Source: Candidatus Geothrix skivensis (lineage in GTDB: Bacteria > Acidobacteriota > Holophagae > Holophagales > Holophagaceae). From it: a stretch of DNA of 64,000 bases. The stretch spans positions 1 to 64,000 of the forward strand of contig JADKIO010000009.1 in assembly GCA_016721195.1 (NCBI GenBank), written 5' to 3'. Position numbers and translations under genes: made by a program. The notes beneath the pieces were generated by a model. It did not search any database. It had not been told where the DNA came from and saw nothing but the letters and a program-made list of their open reading frames with translations. Positions 18,645 through 27,189 of the stretch are shown here, piece after piece. Each line of letters starts with the position of its first letter. The first letter of the stretch is position 1.

Positions 18645-21028
18645 GGGGTCCAGAGTTCAGGGGTTGGGCAATTCTGACAGTCCCGCCTTCCACCATCATG
18701 ATTCCCATTTCCGGTGGCCTTTCCCGGTCTGGGAATTTCCGATGTCGATATCACCTGCCAGTAGATCATGGCTGACATGCCACCAACATGGCTGTAATCC
18801 CTGAATACCGCTGGGCCCGAGGCCGATGTTGACGCGGAGACCGCCCACGACAACCGGGTGCCACCGGCCGTGGGCTTACTGGACTAGTGCCTGGCAATGG
18901 CGTGATCCCTGGGATTTCAAGTGCCGATAAGTCGCCATGGGCCGAAGGACGGGTTTTATTCGCCGCGTTTACGAGGGTTTCAAGCACGTATGTTCTTTCA
19001 TCAACAACTGTTAGCTTAAAATTGACCTGCAAACCACGTTCTGGCAGGGCGTACATGCATTTGGCATGCCTTCAGCACACCAACTAGGCCTACGTAACGC
19101 GGCGCAGGAGCACCGATCACAAGCAACGTTGGGTGGTGTCCGAGATGCGTGGCCCGAGTTCCAACCAATGCTGACCTCGACCGTTCAGCCAGATCATGGA
19201 CCGCCACTGCTGTCTTAGACCTGCGCCAACGCCCCCGCCCAACGCGCCCCCGGGCGCATAGTGTTGGGCTGGCGGAAAGGAGGCGAATATATGCAGGTGC
19301 CGGGCACTGACCGCGGCAGGTCAGTATTAGTGGCACAATTGATATTGCGGCAATATCAACAGTGGTGCTGCGCACGCCCCACCAATACTTGGACATAATA
19401 GGCTTATTCATGTCCCCCTGCCGCGACCAGCGCCGAACCACCTGATTCGTTCTGCATCTGACCAGCCATCTTCTAAGAGATGTTCCAGCGCCAATGAAAC
19501 AACTTCGCTTGCATCCATATGGTTATTCATTGTATTTCGCAACCAATAGGTCTAGCGTTAGATTTAAGCATGCGATCGCGGTCGAACGCGATGCGCTGCT
19601 TTCTGCCATGAAATCTGCCAAAAAGGACTTTACATTTAACCGATTTTTCCCGAAAGCTCAAGTTTTATGATATCATTTATTGGAAATAATCATGTTATAA
19701 TAAAAATAGTTTGCACCAAAATTTGCAGTTGATTAAATGACTAAATAGATCAATTAATCTGATACTAGGGTCAAATTGCATGACTGGGCTCCCGGCTAGT
19801 TTGCACCAAGCGAAATCTTGGTATAGACACCAGTCAGCTTATGCACCAAGACCCATCATTCCAAGGGCCCCGACTACACCTATGAACTTTGCATCAGTAT
19901 TTGCAGTGAAATTGTAGGTAATTTTTACCCGTTTCTGAATTTCACCCGTTCCGAACCCCCCCTTTTGCGCCCCTTTTCCATTTTGGAAATTTCTCCTTCC
20001 GGGAAGGGCCGTGAGGCCAGTCGGAGGACCGGCAAGCGCGGAAAAAGGTGGCCGGAAGGCTGTCGGATTCGCAGGCCAGTCGTGGCGCTTCCCGGGCCAG
20101 CATGTAACACCCCCAGGGGGGCCCGCCGAAGTGCCCTTTTCCGCAGAATGGACGCCACCACCGAGCACACCGAAATGGCGAATTCTGGGCCCCGACCGAG
20201 TCCGTGAAACTGTCCAGCCTGACCCCAAGAAGCGACTCACCGGCGCTGCCGGCCTTGGACCAAAGACCTGACGGGCTGGGGGCCCGAAGCTGTATCCCGC
20301 CCACCCTCCCCGAAGGCAATCCTGCAGGGCAAATCCCCAACTCGATGACCACCTGAACGCCCCTTCTGGATGGCATGGTTCACGTGGCGATCTGGGGTCT
20401 GAAAACGGGGCCCCGCACCCATCCTGCCCTCTGTCGCCCAGCCTTCCCACCCCCCTGGTCCCTTGGGCTGGACTGGGCCCGACCGTGCAGGCTGGACCCT
20501 GCCGAAGGCTTGGCTTCCGTTCATCGATCAGCCAGCTTTTGACCGTTCGAACTGGGCCCAAAGCAGGCCTTCGTTCCCCTCTCTTTCAGACCTTCTGGCG
20601 ACCTCCGCGCCGGATCGGCCCTTCCCCCCGGTTGGCTGACACACTCCAATACAGCTGCTGTCCACTTGTGGTCGATGTGCAACGGGCTTGAGGTCGCCGC
20701 CAAAAGACGAATCCCTGGGCCCCTTGCGCGGACTGTTCACCGAGGAAGAGATCTGGTTCGGTCGGTCGCCTTGCCCTTGTCCGGTCGCGCTGGGCGCCCC
20801 AGTGTCGCCCTGGATGAGCTGGTTCGCTGTCAGCAGGAACACCACCTGGCCCACCACGGCCATCATCAGAGCCGTCCAGCGCCTACCGGCAATGACCCGT
20901 TCCTACCTCGGGTCTCACGGCCACGAGTTCCTGGAACCCGAGGCCCTTCCCAGAGCAGCTGCTGGCTTGGCCCCCCTATCGCGGCCAGTCATGCCTAGCC
21001 AGCGCAGCCACTCGGATCACTCATTGAA
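18645..21028. other. Gene-poor region between restriction operon and Phd antitoxin
   Basis: No convincing complete gene. A minus-strand reading at 18766-19056 begins like protein (MYALPERGLQVNFKLTVVDE, then RTYVLETLVNAANK) but turns low-complexity, and could be a decayed gene start. From about 19440 to 19900 the sequence becomes strongly AT-rich with short repeats. From 19900 to 20990 it is GC-rich with only unconvincing, overlapping reading frames on both strands. Likely debris of past insertions and deletions. Confidence 0.5.
19707..19809. repeat. Pair of 13-bp direct repeats in AT-rich patch
   Basis: TAGTTTGCACCAA occurs at 19707-19719 and again at 19797-19809, exactly 90 bases apart. A partial third copy (ATGCACCAAG) lies near 19840. 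Surrounding sequence is AT-rich with no ORF. Could be protein-binding sites or a mobile-element end; nothing decides between these. Confidence 0.5.
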
Positions 21029-21060
21029 TTGGCCATAATAGGTAAAATGGCTATAATAGG
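21029..21060 (+). promoter_or_regulatory. Promoter with tandem direct-repeat operator of the phd gene
   Basis: TGGCCATAATAGG (21030-21042) and TGGCTATAATAGG (21048-21060) are direct repeats 18 bases apart. They overlap a good promoter: TTGGCC (21029-21034), a 17-base spacer and TATAAT (21052-21057). The antitoxin start codon follows at 21071. Phd-type antitoxins autorepress by binding repeats in their promoter, so these are the likely operators. Confidence 0.65.
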
Positions 21061-21070
21061 GAACGAGGGA

Positions 21071-21421
21071 ATGCCCATGCCTACTCAGACGCTCACTGCG
21101 GTCCCAGGACATCCCATGGAGTCCGTGACTTCCACTGATGCACAGAACTACTTCGGCAAGCTGCTGGGAAGGGTTCAGCGCGGGGCGGTGGTCAGCATTA
21201 CCCGCCATGAGGAAGTGAGCGCCGTCCTCCTGTCAGCCGAGACCTATCAGGCCCTCCTCCACGAACACACCGACCCCTTGGCCGACCTGCGGAAGCGGTT
21301 TGATCTTCGATTTGCCGCGATGCAGACTTCCAAGTCGAAAGCTGGGGCTATCGCCCTCTTCGGGGCATCTCCTGATGACCTCGGAGGTGCGGCGGTGAAG
21401 GGCGCCAAGAAACGTGGCTAA
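21071..21421 (+). CDS. Phd/YefM family antitoxin
   Basis: The core MESVTSTDAQNYFGKLLGRV followed by GAVVSITRHEEVSAVLLSAE is the Phd/YefM DNA-binding fold. The C-terminal tail (LRKRFDLRFAAMQTSKSKAG) would be the toxin-neutralising arm. I start at ATG 21071 (MPMPTQTLTAVPG) after GAGGGA, because the upstream in-frame ATG at 21029 lies within the promoter repeats. The stop overlaps the GTG start of the adjacent kinase-like gene, so this was a two-gene toxin-antitoxin operon. Confidence 0.85.
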   Translation: MPMPTQTLTAVPGHPMESVTSTDAQNYFGKLLGRVQRGAVVSITRHEEVSAVLLSAETYQALLHEHTDPLADLRKRFDLRFAAMQTSKSKAGAIALFGASPDDLGGAAVKGAKKRG

Positions 21422-21772
21422 AGCGACCGTCACCGTCCTGGCTGGAACGAACGGAGCCGGAAAGAGCAGCATCGCCGGTGAGTACCTGCGCCAGAACGGT
21501 GCGCCCCACTTCGATCCCGATGCGGTGGCCCGTGAACCATTCGCCAACGGTTCAACGATAGCCGCCTGAACCTGATCCGGCTCATGGGACGGCTGGCCGA
21601 ACTGAAAGTGTTCGACAACTCCGCTGAGGCTGATCCCCATCAGGGCCAGACCCCCCAGCCCCTTCTCCTGCTCCATCTTCGGAAAGGGCGGGTGATAGGG
21701 CCCAGTCGAACCGCACTGGCGCAAACTCCCGACTGGGCCAAGCCCATGGTTGAGGCCGCCCTCTCCCTTTAA
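21414..21772 (+). pseudogene. Zeta-toxin-like P-loop kinase, internally deleted
   Basis: GTG 21414 opens a zeta-toxin/UDP-GlcNAc-kinase-like protein (VAKATVTVLAGTNGAGKSS, Walker A, then HFDPDAVAREPFANG) that stops at 21567-21569. The C-terminal part resumes in another frame (RLMGRLAELKVFDNSAEADP, LLLLHLRKGRVIG) and ends at 21770-21772. Intact members are about 190 residues, so roughly 80-100 residues covering the catalytic middle are missing. The toxin should be dead while its antitoxin stays intact. Confidence 0.8.
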
Positions 21773-21889
21773 GCATGGGTTTGATGCTCAAGGCCCGAGG
21801 CGTTCGGCAGGCTCACAACAAGGGACAGTACGGCGTACGGAGCTGGGCCGGGCCCAACCCTTGTGTCTGAACCGGACCGACCCTAGGCG

Positions 21890-22327
21890 TCAGCCCTCCG
21901 TCTTCGCCAATTCGCCTTTGGCGTGCCGCTTCCCCATCTTTCTGAACGCTGCAATGGCGGCCAACTGCGACTGTCTTGGCCTGGATTTCTCTGCCTCCCA
22001 GTTGTAGACCGTCTGGGCCGACACTCCAAGGATGACCCCAGCTTCAGCGGCTGAAAGCCCAAGTCGCTGCCGATGCGTGGCCAAGCCTTTCGCGCGGAAT
22101 CTGAACTTGGTGGATGACTCATCCGTGGTCTTAGATGTTGCGGTTCCTGGGGCCTTCTTCGCCGCCCGTGATACCTGTTTCTCGAGATCCGCAACTCGGC
22201 GCTTCAAACCTGCAATATCAGAACGATACTGTGCGGAAGCCTTCCGAAGGCCTTCAAGTTCTTTGCGCATTTCCTTTCGAGCCAATCGGACTATTTCATC
22301 TTTCAAGATGGATGCAATGTTTGGCAT
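21890..22327 (-). CDS. XRE-type helix-turn-helix regulator with coiled-coil N-terminus
   Basis: 145 residues starting at ATG 22327 after an AAGGAG site. The N-terminal half (IVRLARKEMRKELEGLRKAS, IAGLKRRVADLEKQVSRAA) is a charged coiled coil. The C-terminal half (HRQRLGLSAAEAGVILGVSA, QTVYNWEAEKSRPR) is a Cro/C1-type HTH. This layout recurs as small DNA-binding proteins in variable regions. Target unknown. It lies between the broken toxin-antitoxin pair and the AAA+/protease module, transcribed away from the latter. Confidence 0.8.
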   Translation of the reverse strand: MPNIASILKDEIVRLARKEMRKELEGLRKASAQYRSDIAGLKRRVADLEKQVSRAAKKAPGTATSKTTDESSTKFRFRAKGLATHRQRLGLSAAEAGVILGVSAQTVYNWEAEKSRPRQSQLAAIAAFRKMGKRHAKGELAKTEG

Positions 22328-22395
22328 ATCCGTTCTCCTTGGTGATGCCAGTCCATATTTGGAATCTCGATAGTATCGCATACAGGATTCCCGCG

Positions 22396-22430
22396 GCCGC
22401 CCCTCCGGAATCGCGCCAGGAAAGCCACCT
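22396..22430 (+). repeat. Left copy of a ~35-bp imperfect direct repeat
   Basis: Resembles 28174-28209: both share CGCCCCTCC, GAATCG, GCCAG and GCCA(A)CCT in the same order and spacing. The two copies bracket the peptide/AAA+/protease/RadC module in the same orientation. Possible remnant ends of a mobile element. Confidence 0.5.
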
Positions 22431-22515
22431 GGCACGCTTTCGGATGGCGGGGCGCCGTGCAAGGTGCTGACCAATCCCGTCATCACTGCTTCCAGGAACC
22501 AGCGTATCGCTTGCG

Positions 22516-22558
22516 CCCGGTCATGAGCCCCTCGATTCGCGGGGGGCTCATGACCGGG
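22516..22558. repeat. 16-bp perfect inverted repeat (strong hairpin)
   Basis: CCCGGTCATGAGCCCC (22516-22531) and its exact complement GGGGCTCATGACCGGG (22543-22558) are separated by an 11-base loop. There is no T tract on either side, so it is not a standard intrinsic terminator. It lies in the 665-base non-coding stretch between the XRE gene and the first small peptide. Confidence 0.8.
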
Positions 22559-22992
22559 ACACACGGCAGGAATGATGATTTGAAAAGAGGCGACCTCTTT
22601 TCGATACCAGCCAAGAAGGAGGGTCTTCTCCCGAACCCTGGCAGATGGTCGATGGGAACACACGATTTCACAATCAAGGAATGGCTCTGGCCTCAGGCCA
22701 TGGGGGCCCAATAGCATTGCAGCTATGCCGTCGATGCCAGAGGTCAGCAGTGTGATGTGGCTTCGATTCTAATACGCTGGCTTCGCCGAGCAGTGTTGGC
22801 CCATGTGATAAGCCCTGCGGCGTCCTTAACTCCAGTGGTGGAGATCCCCTCACCAAGACATGGCTCTTATCAGGATCTACTTGCACCTCGTGAGAACTGG
22901 GTGGGGCGGGTTGTCTTGCTACTCCTCCAGCGGCACCAGCGCAGCACCGTTCCGTTTTTGCCGGCACTGCGCTGGCACCCCCGGAGGAGTAT

Positions 22993-23121
22993 ATGAGCCA
23001 GACAACCCCGCATATCCCCACCTGCGTCGCGCTCGACGACGTGGCCGACCCCCAGGATCTCTGGGACCTGGTGCTTGAGGGAGAGGCCATGCCTGAAGAC
23101 GAGCCCTCCCTGGAGGCCTAG
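22993..23121 (+). CDS. Small PTC-LDDV peptide A (42 aa)
   Basis: ATG 22993 is preceded by a strong GGAGGAG site (22983-22989). The product begins MSQTTPHIPTCVALDDVADP and continues acidic (QDLWDLVLEGEAMPEDEP). It shares the motif PTC-x2-LDDV-x-DP-x5-L-x-L-x-G with a second peptide at 27887-28030, the only two occurrences I see. No signal peptide or membrane helix. A conserved N-terminal segment with a divergent C-terminus, as seen here, is also a feature of modified-peptide precursors and of leader or degron peptides. Which of these applies cannot be told. Confidence 0.65.
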   Translation: MSQTTPHIPTCVALDDVADPQDLWDLVLEGEAMPEDEPSLEA

Positions 23122-23603
23122 GAGAATGACTTCCATACAGCATCCTTCGGCCCTCAAGGGCCTGGTCACACGGGGCCCTCCGGTCTGAACCACTGGACGA
23201 TCCCTTTGAGTTCCTCAAATCAATCCAACGAATTCCAGCGAACGCGTGATCTGGATATTTGCTCATAGATCACAAGAGCGTGCTTGGAATCAATGGTGTC
23301 GGAATTCATTTTTCCGGATTGCCATCCTGAACTTTTTGGATTACGTTTCTCTCACCGACAACAACATCTGGGGTCTCTCCGTGAGATGCCTGGTAATCCA
23401 ACGGGGACTAGCAAACCGCGCCCAACGGATGGCTTTCCGGTAATACCGTCGGTGACTCAAACAATTCGGGTGGCCCCGGCACCCCCCTTTCCCCTCAGCG
23501 AAGTCGAACGTTCTCCCTAGTCCACATCGCACGGACTGCGGAACTGACCTGTGAGCCCAGGCCGGCATGAACCTTCGTTTCACTGGCGGGATCAGGACAC
23601 ATC
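23122..23603. other. Non-coding gap between peptide A and the AAA+ gene
   Basis: A 20-codon frame (23126-23188, MTSIQHPSALKG...) follows peptide A behind AGGAGA but is too short to support. A small inverted repeat TTTGAG-TTC-CTCAAA lies at 23205-23219. No other gene seen. It presumably holds the promoter of the AAA+ operon. Confidence 0.4.
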
Positions 23604-24818
23604 ATGTCCGACGAACTCCTGGCTCAGGCCAGCCATCGGCGCCAGGGCTCTGCGCCGCCAAACGCCCCACAGTCCAATGGGGACCCCCTCACCGATCGCT
23701 GGGTGCTGACAGCCACGTCCTTGGCCTTGGCTCTGGATGGCACCTACGTCTCCTCTGACGATCTGGCTGTCGCACTCGAATGGGCGGACCTGCTGGAGCC
23801 CCTCGGCCGGCAAGGTCCTGTGGATCCCCCCGACTGGTACGGCTCCATGCTAAGCACCTGTGCGCAGGAGAACATCCAACTCGACGATCGGCCCTCAAAG
23901 GTTCTTCCCTTTGACTACCACCTCCCCAGTGAGGTGGTGGTCATGCTCAATCAGCGCCGTCCCCTCAAGGCTTGCTTCCAAACGTTCCTCGACACGAGGG
24001 AAGAAGTCTTCCTTCGCCTCTATGGTTCAGCAGCCGAGTCCGGACTGAGCCACGATCCGAGGCTGGCCCTCAAGGCCGCCCATGACTGCGCGCTGGCTGT
24101 CGAAACGGAACTCCGGCAGAGCCTGGTCGGCCAGTCCGAGGCGGTGGCAGCCCTCAAGCGTCTGGCCTTCCAACGTGAACTTCGACGCGGGGTTGGCTCC
24201 TCGCCAGCCACGGCACTGTTCCTGGGGCCGCCCGGGTCGGGCAAATCCCTTGCGGCACGGCTGTTCGCGGAGGCGCTTGGCCTTTCTTCTCTCGCGAAAC
24301 ACAAGTCGCGCCGACTCGCAGTCCTTGAGGTGGAGATGACTCAGCACGTGCAGTGGGCCAGTGGCGTGGACCTGTTCGGTGACGGTTCCCGGCAGGGCTC
24401 CATCACCCAGTTTGTCGCCAAGAACCCGCATGCCTTGGTCATCTGCAATGAATTTGAGAAGGCCCACCGCAAGGTACTGGAGAGCATCCTGCCAGTCCTC
24501 GACCAGGGCTTCCTGCCGTCGCCGACGGGTAAGGTGGACTTCCGAAACGCGGTGTTTATCTTCACGACCAATTTGGGTTCCGAACTGTGGAACCGTCCGG
24601 CTACTCCCGAGGAGGGCACGCTCGAAGTTGACCTCATGGACCTGCTTGGCCTGGCTGAGAAGGTCGAAGACAAATCCGACTGGCACAAGACACCGGTCCC
24701 CAAGGAACTGCTCAGCAGGCTGAACAAGGGGGCCATGGTGCTGTTCCGACGGCACCATGGCCATCACATGCTGCAGAAGGCACAACAGAGCGGCGTTGCG
24801 AAGAAAGAGGTGTCCTAA
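23604..24818 (+). CDS. ClpB/ClpA-like single-ring AAA+ ATPase with novel N-terminus
   Basis: 404 residues. The first ~170 residues are unrecognised. The AAA+ domain has LVGQSEAVAALKRLAFQREL, Walker A LFLGPPGSGKS (~207-214), a Walker B-like ICNEFEKAH (~280) and sensor-1 VDFRNAVFIFTTNLGS. These are Clp/Hsp100 D2 signatures, but the Walker B aspartate of the usual LLDEIEKAH is asparagine, and the C-terminal D2-small domain appears shortened. ATP hydrolysis may be slow or lost. Its TAA overlaps the ATG of the protease gene (TAATG, 24816-24820), implying a stoichiometric pair. An unfolding or adaptor role for the protease is inferred. Confidence 0.8.
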   Translation: MSDELLAQASHRRQGSAPPNAPQSNGDPLTDRWVLTATSLALALDGTYVSSDDLAVALEWADLLEPLGRQGPVDPPDWYGSMLSTCAQENIQLDDRPSKVLPFDYHLPSEVVVMLNQRRPLKACFQTFLDTREEVFLRLYGSAAESGLSHDPRLALKAAHDCALAVETELRQSLVGQSEAVAALKRLAFQRELRRGVGSSPATALFLGPPGSGKSLAARLFAEALGLSSLAKHKSRRLAVLEVEMTQHVQWASGVDLFGDGSRQGSITQFVAKNPHALVICNEFEKAHRKVLESILPVLDQGFLPSPTGKVDFRNAVFIFTTNLGSELWNRPATPEEGTLEVDLMDLLGLAEKVEDKSDWHKTPVPKELLSRLNKGAMVLFRRHHGHHMLQKAQQSGVAKKEVS

Positions 24819-26956
24819 TGGAAACCAAATCCTTCGTTCACTCCGGCTTCACCTTCCAGGTGGAGAGTGGCGTGCTTCCAGCCCTCGCCTTGTCTCACTT
24901 GCCCGGGAAAGACCTCCGCACGGCCGAACGGCTCCTGGACCGATTCTTCCTGGACCTGCTGATGATGGCCCAAAGCACGTTTGGCGCCAGGTTTCAGCAG
25001 ATGCAGGAACCCCCGGAATTCGTCGTGCAGGCCGACGGTTTACTTTCCTTACGCTTGAAAGAAGCATTGAGCGAGGTGACTTGCTGGACCTATCTGGTCA
25101 GCAGTATCCCTGGGATCGAGGCCTTGGTGCGACGCCTTCTTCCCTACAAACAAATCAACTTGCAGGTTGTCAAAACGCTTGAAGGCCTGCACCAACTGCC
25201 TCCTGGCGGACTGGTTCTGATTGATGCGTTCAATCACAACGGGAAGGATTCCTTGCCCTCCCTTGAAGGCCTGGATCATCTGGTGGTGCGATTTCTCGTC
25301 GACTCCCGCCGCTCTCTGATGGCGGAGCCCTGGCTTCAGGACCTAATCATCCCGATCAAATGTCAGGCCAAGGCTGGCATCACTACGCGACAGACTGCCG
25401 CCAGGAATCTTCTTGATAAGGCCATGGAGGCAGCGCTTTTCTCCAGATACTTTGCCCGATGCCAGGCCTCCCACCTGCGATGGCGCACACACCTGCGTTT
25501 GAGCTTTCACCCTAGCGATCCTCATGTGACGGCAATCCTCGATTACGATGGGGAGGAGCGCGTGCTTCAAGCCCAGGATCTCAAACGGGACATTCCGTGG
25601 GGAACAATCCCCTCGGCCCGGTTCAGGGATGTCCTGGGCCAGGAATCCACCAAGGCTAGGCTTCAGGGTTACCTGGATTGGCTGAAGGACCCCCGCGGCG
25701 AACCCGGCCTTCGTGCCTGTGTCCTGTCCGGCCCACCGGGGACGGGTAAGACCCATGCCTGCGAGGCCATGGCCGGCGAGGCGGGCGCCCCCTGCATTCT
25801 GGTAGGCGGTTCTGAATTTCTTAACCAGTGGTACGGGGAGTCTGAACGCATCATCAGGGAAACGTTTGCGTCCTTGCAGAAGTACGACGCTGCAGTGATG
25901 GTGATCGACGAATTTGATGCCATCGCCTGGGCGCGCGGGCAGAGCAACGAGTGGTCCGCCGCCAACCAGTCCTCCATCGTCGGCACCATGCTGCGCAGCA
26001 TCGATCTCTTGCGCAAAGGGCCCGGCCGTGTGCTGCTTCTCGCCACCACCAACCAGTACGAGCGCATCGATCCGGCCATCGTCCGCAGCATGCGCATGGG
26101 CGAACACATCTACATGGGCTTGCCTACCACCAAGGACCGGCACGCCATCCTCCACGGCCTGCTCAAAGGTTTGGCTGACGACGCGACCATCAACGAAGCC
26201 GTCACCATGACAACCGGCTTGAGCCCTGCTGATCTGGTCCAGTTGGTCGACCGCATCAAGCAGGCAACCGCAGGCGATGTTCATGGCATTTCCTCACAGA
26301 ACCTCACGTCAGCCCTGTTTAACCTGCGGCGGGGTGAGGTGGACTTCAGCCGACCTTTGAGCCCCGACACGAAGCAGCGCCTAGCCTGCCACGAAGCTGG
26401 TCATGCCTTGTTGGCCTATCACCTCCTGGGCCCATGCAGTGTGGAGCACCTGTCCGTGATCCCTACCGCCTCTGGCGCCCTGGGTGCGGCATACATCCAT
26501 CAGTCAGAATCCCTCGACCTCCCGGATGCGGATTTCATCAAGAGGCGCCTGGCCGTGCTCCTGGGTGGCCGGGTCGCAGAGGCCTTGAGCTACCCCGATG
26601 GCGGCCCTTCCTGTGGCGCTGAAAACGACATCAAGGAAGCCACTACCATGGCCCAGCTTGCCGTGGGGACGTGGGGTCTCGATCCCGAATTCCCCATGGT
26701 GTCCCTGGACGCCTTGTCACCTAGCCTGCAGCAGGCGCTCGCACCCAGGCTACTGGAGCGCATCCAAGTGTGGCTGCAAGATGCGGAAGCCCGAGCCCTG
26801 GAGGAGCTCACCCGTCACAAGGCCAGCCTGGGAATCCTCGTCCAACACCTGATCACAGCCGAGACCCTGCATCGGTCCGACATCCTGGCGATCCTGACGC
26901 AGGCTGATCCTGGTACTTCTGGGTCAAATGCCAAGAGCCCCTCGCGCTGTACCTGA
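24818..26956 (+). CDS. Soluble FtsH-like AAA+ / M41 zinc metallopeptidase
   Basis: 712 residues. The N-terminal ~260 residues are novel and lack the two transmembrane helices of FtsH. The AAA+ domain has Walker A SGPPGTGKTHACEAMAGEAG (~305), pore-type segment EFLNQWYGESERIIRETF, Walker B VMVIDEFDAI (~362) and sensor/arginine region LLLATTNQYERIDPAIVRSM. The peptidase has CHEAGHALLAYH (HEXXH at ~525) and, about 73 residues on, GAENDIKEATTMAQLA supplying the third zinc ligand. So both activities look intact. It is the only gene of the module with a complete catalytic set. FtsH-like proteases without membrane anchors are uncommon. Confidence 0.88.
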   Translation: METKSFVHSGFTFQVESGVLPALALSHLPGKDLRTAERLLDRFFLDLLMMAQSTFGARFQQMQEPPEFVVQADGLLSLRLKEALSEVTCWTYLVSSIPGIEALVRRLLPYKQINLQVVKTLEGLHQLPPGGLVLIDAFNHNGKDSLPSLEGLDHLVVRFLVDSRRSLMAEPWLQDLIIPIKCQAKAGITTRQTAARNLLDKAMEAALFSRYFARCQASHLRWRTHLRLSFHPSDPHVTAILDYDGEERVLQAQDLKRDIPWGTIPSARFRDVLGQESTKARLQGYLDWLKDPRGEPGLRACVLSGPPGTGKTHACEAMAGEAGAPCILVGGSEFLNQWYGESERIIRETFASLQKYDAAVMVIDEFDAIAWARGQSNEWSAANQSSIVGTMLRSIDLLRKGPGRVLLLATTNQYERIDPAIVRSMRMGEHIYMGLPTTKDRHAILHGLLKGLADDATINEAVTMTTGLSPADLVQLVDRIKQATAGDVHGISSQNLTSALFNLRRGEVDFSRPLSPDTKQRLACHEAGHALLAYHLLGPCSVEHLSVIPTASGALGAAYIHQSESLDLPDADFIKRRLAVLLGGRVAEALSYPDGGPSCGAENDIKEATTMAQLAVGTWGLDPEFPMVSLDALSPSLQQALAPRLLERIQVWLQDAEARALEELTRHKASLGILVQHLITAETLHRSDILAILTQADPGTSGSNAKSPSRCT

Positions 26957-27004
26957 GAAGTCTTGGCTCAAGCATGACGTTACCTACACCGTCCATCCTC
27001 CTGC

Positions 27005-27121
27005 GTGCTTATTGATCTGGATGAACTTCTCGGAGTTCCAGTGGATGTTCACTGCATCAGGCCGGGACGCGTCTTTGCAAATTTTTTTGCCCCTGCCCGC
27101 TACTCGGTTCGAGACAAATAA
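27005..27121 (+). pseudogene. Possible remnant of a MNT-type nucleotidyltransferase antitoxin
   Basis: The frame from 27005 reads LIDLDELLGVPVDVHCIRPG and stops at 27119-27121. This resembles the C-terminal strand region of minimal nucleotidyltransferases (MntA/HEPN partners), with no N-terminal GS-x10-D-x-D motif upstream. Probably a decayed fragment filling the 233-base gap between the protease and RadC-like genes. Confidence 0.35.
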
Positions 27122-27189
27122 ATTCCGGAAGAAGCTTTGGCCATTCTGCCTTTCGTGACCATCCACCGGTCCTCCAGAAAGGTTCAACC

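Larger units (their letters stand above)
22328..22992. other. Non-coding region upstream of the small peptide
   Basis: Contains the left ~35-bp repeat and the 16-bp hairpin. A GTG-initiated frame at 22757-22996 (79 codons) overlaps the peptide start by ATGA but its arginine/leucine/proline-rich translation is not protein-like enough to call. Confidence 0.5.

Noticed and set aside
19016..19441. Minus-strand ORF of 141 codons
   Set aside because: No domain, no ribosome-binding site, composition like non-coding sequence.
19839..20561. Long minus-strand ORF (240 codons) in the gene-poor region
   Set aside because: Translation is rich in P, G, R and W with no recognisable motif, and competing open frames exist on the other strand; typical of GC-rich non-coding sequence.
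20666..21038. Overlapping plus-strand ORFs just before phd
   Set aside because: Two frames are open over the same bases, neither has a familiar domain, and one runs through the phd promoter repeats.
22757..22996. GTG-initiated ORF whose stop overlaps the peptide A start (ATGA)
   Set aside because: No ribosome-binding site seen and the sequence is not protein-like; the overlap alone is weak evidence.
23126..23188. 20-codon ORF behind AGGAGA after peptide A
   Set aside because: Too short and does not share the PTC-LDDV motif; no second copy.
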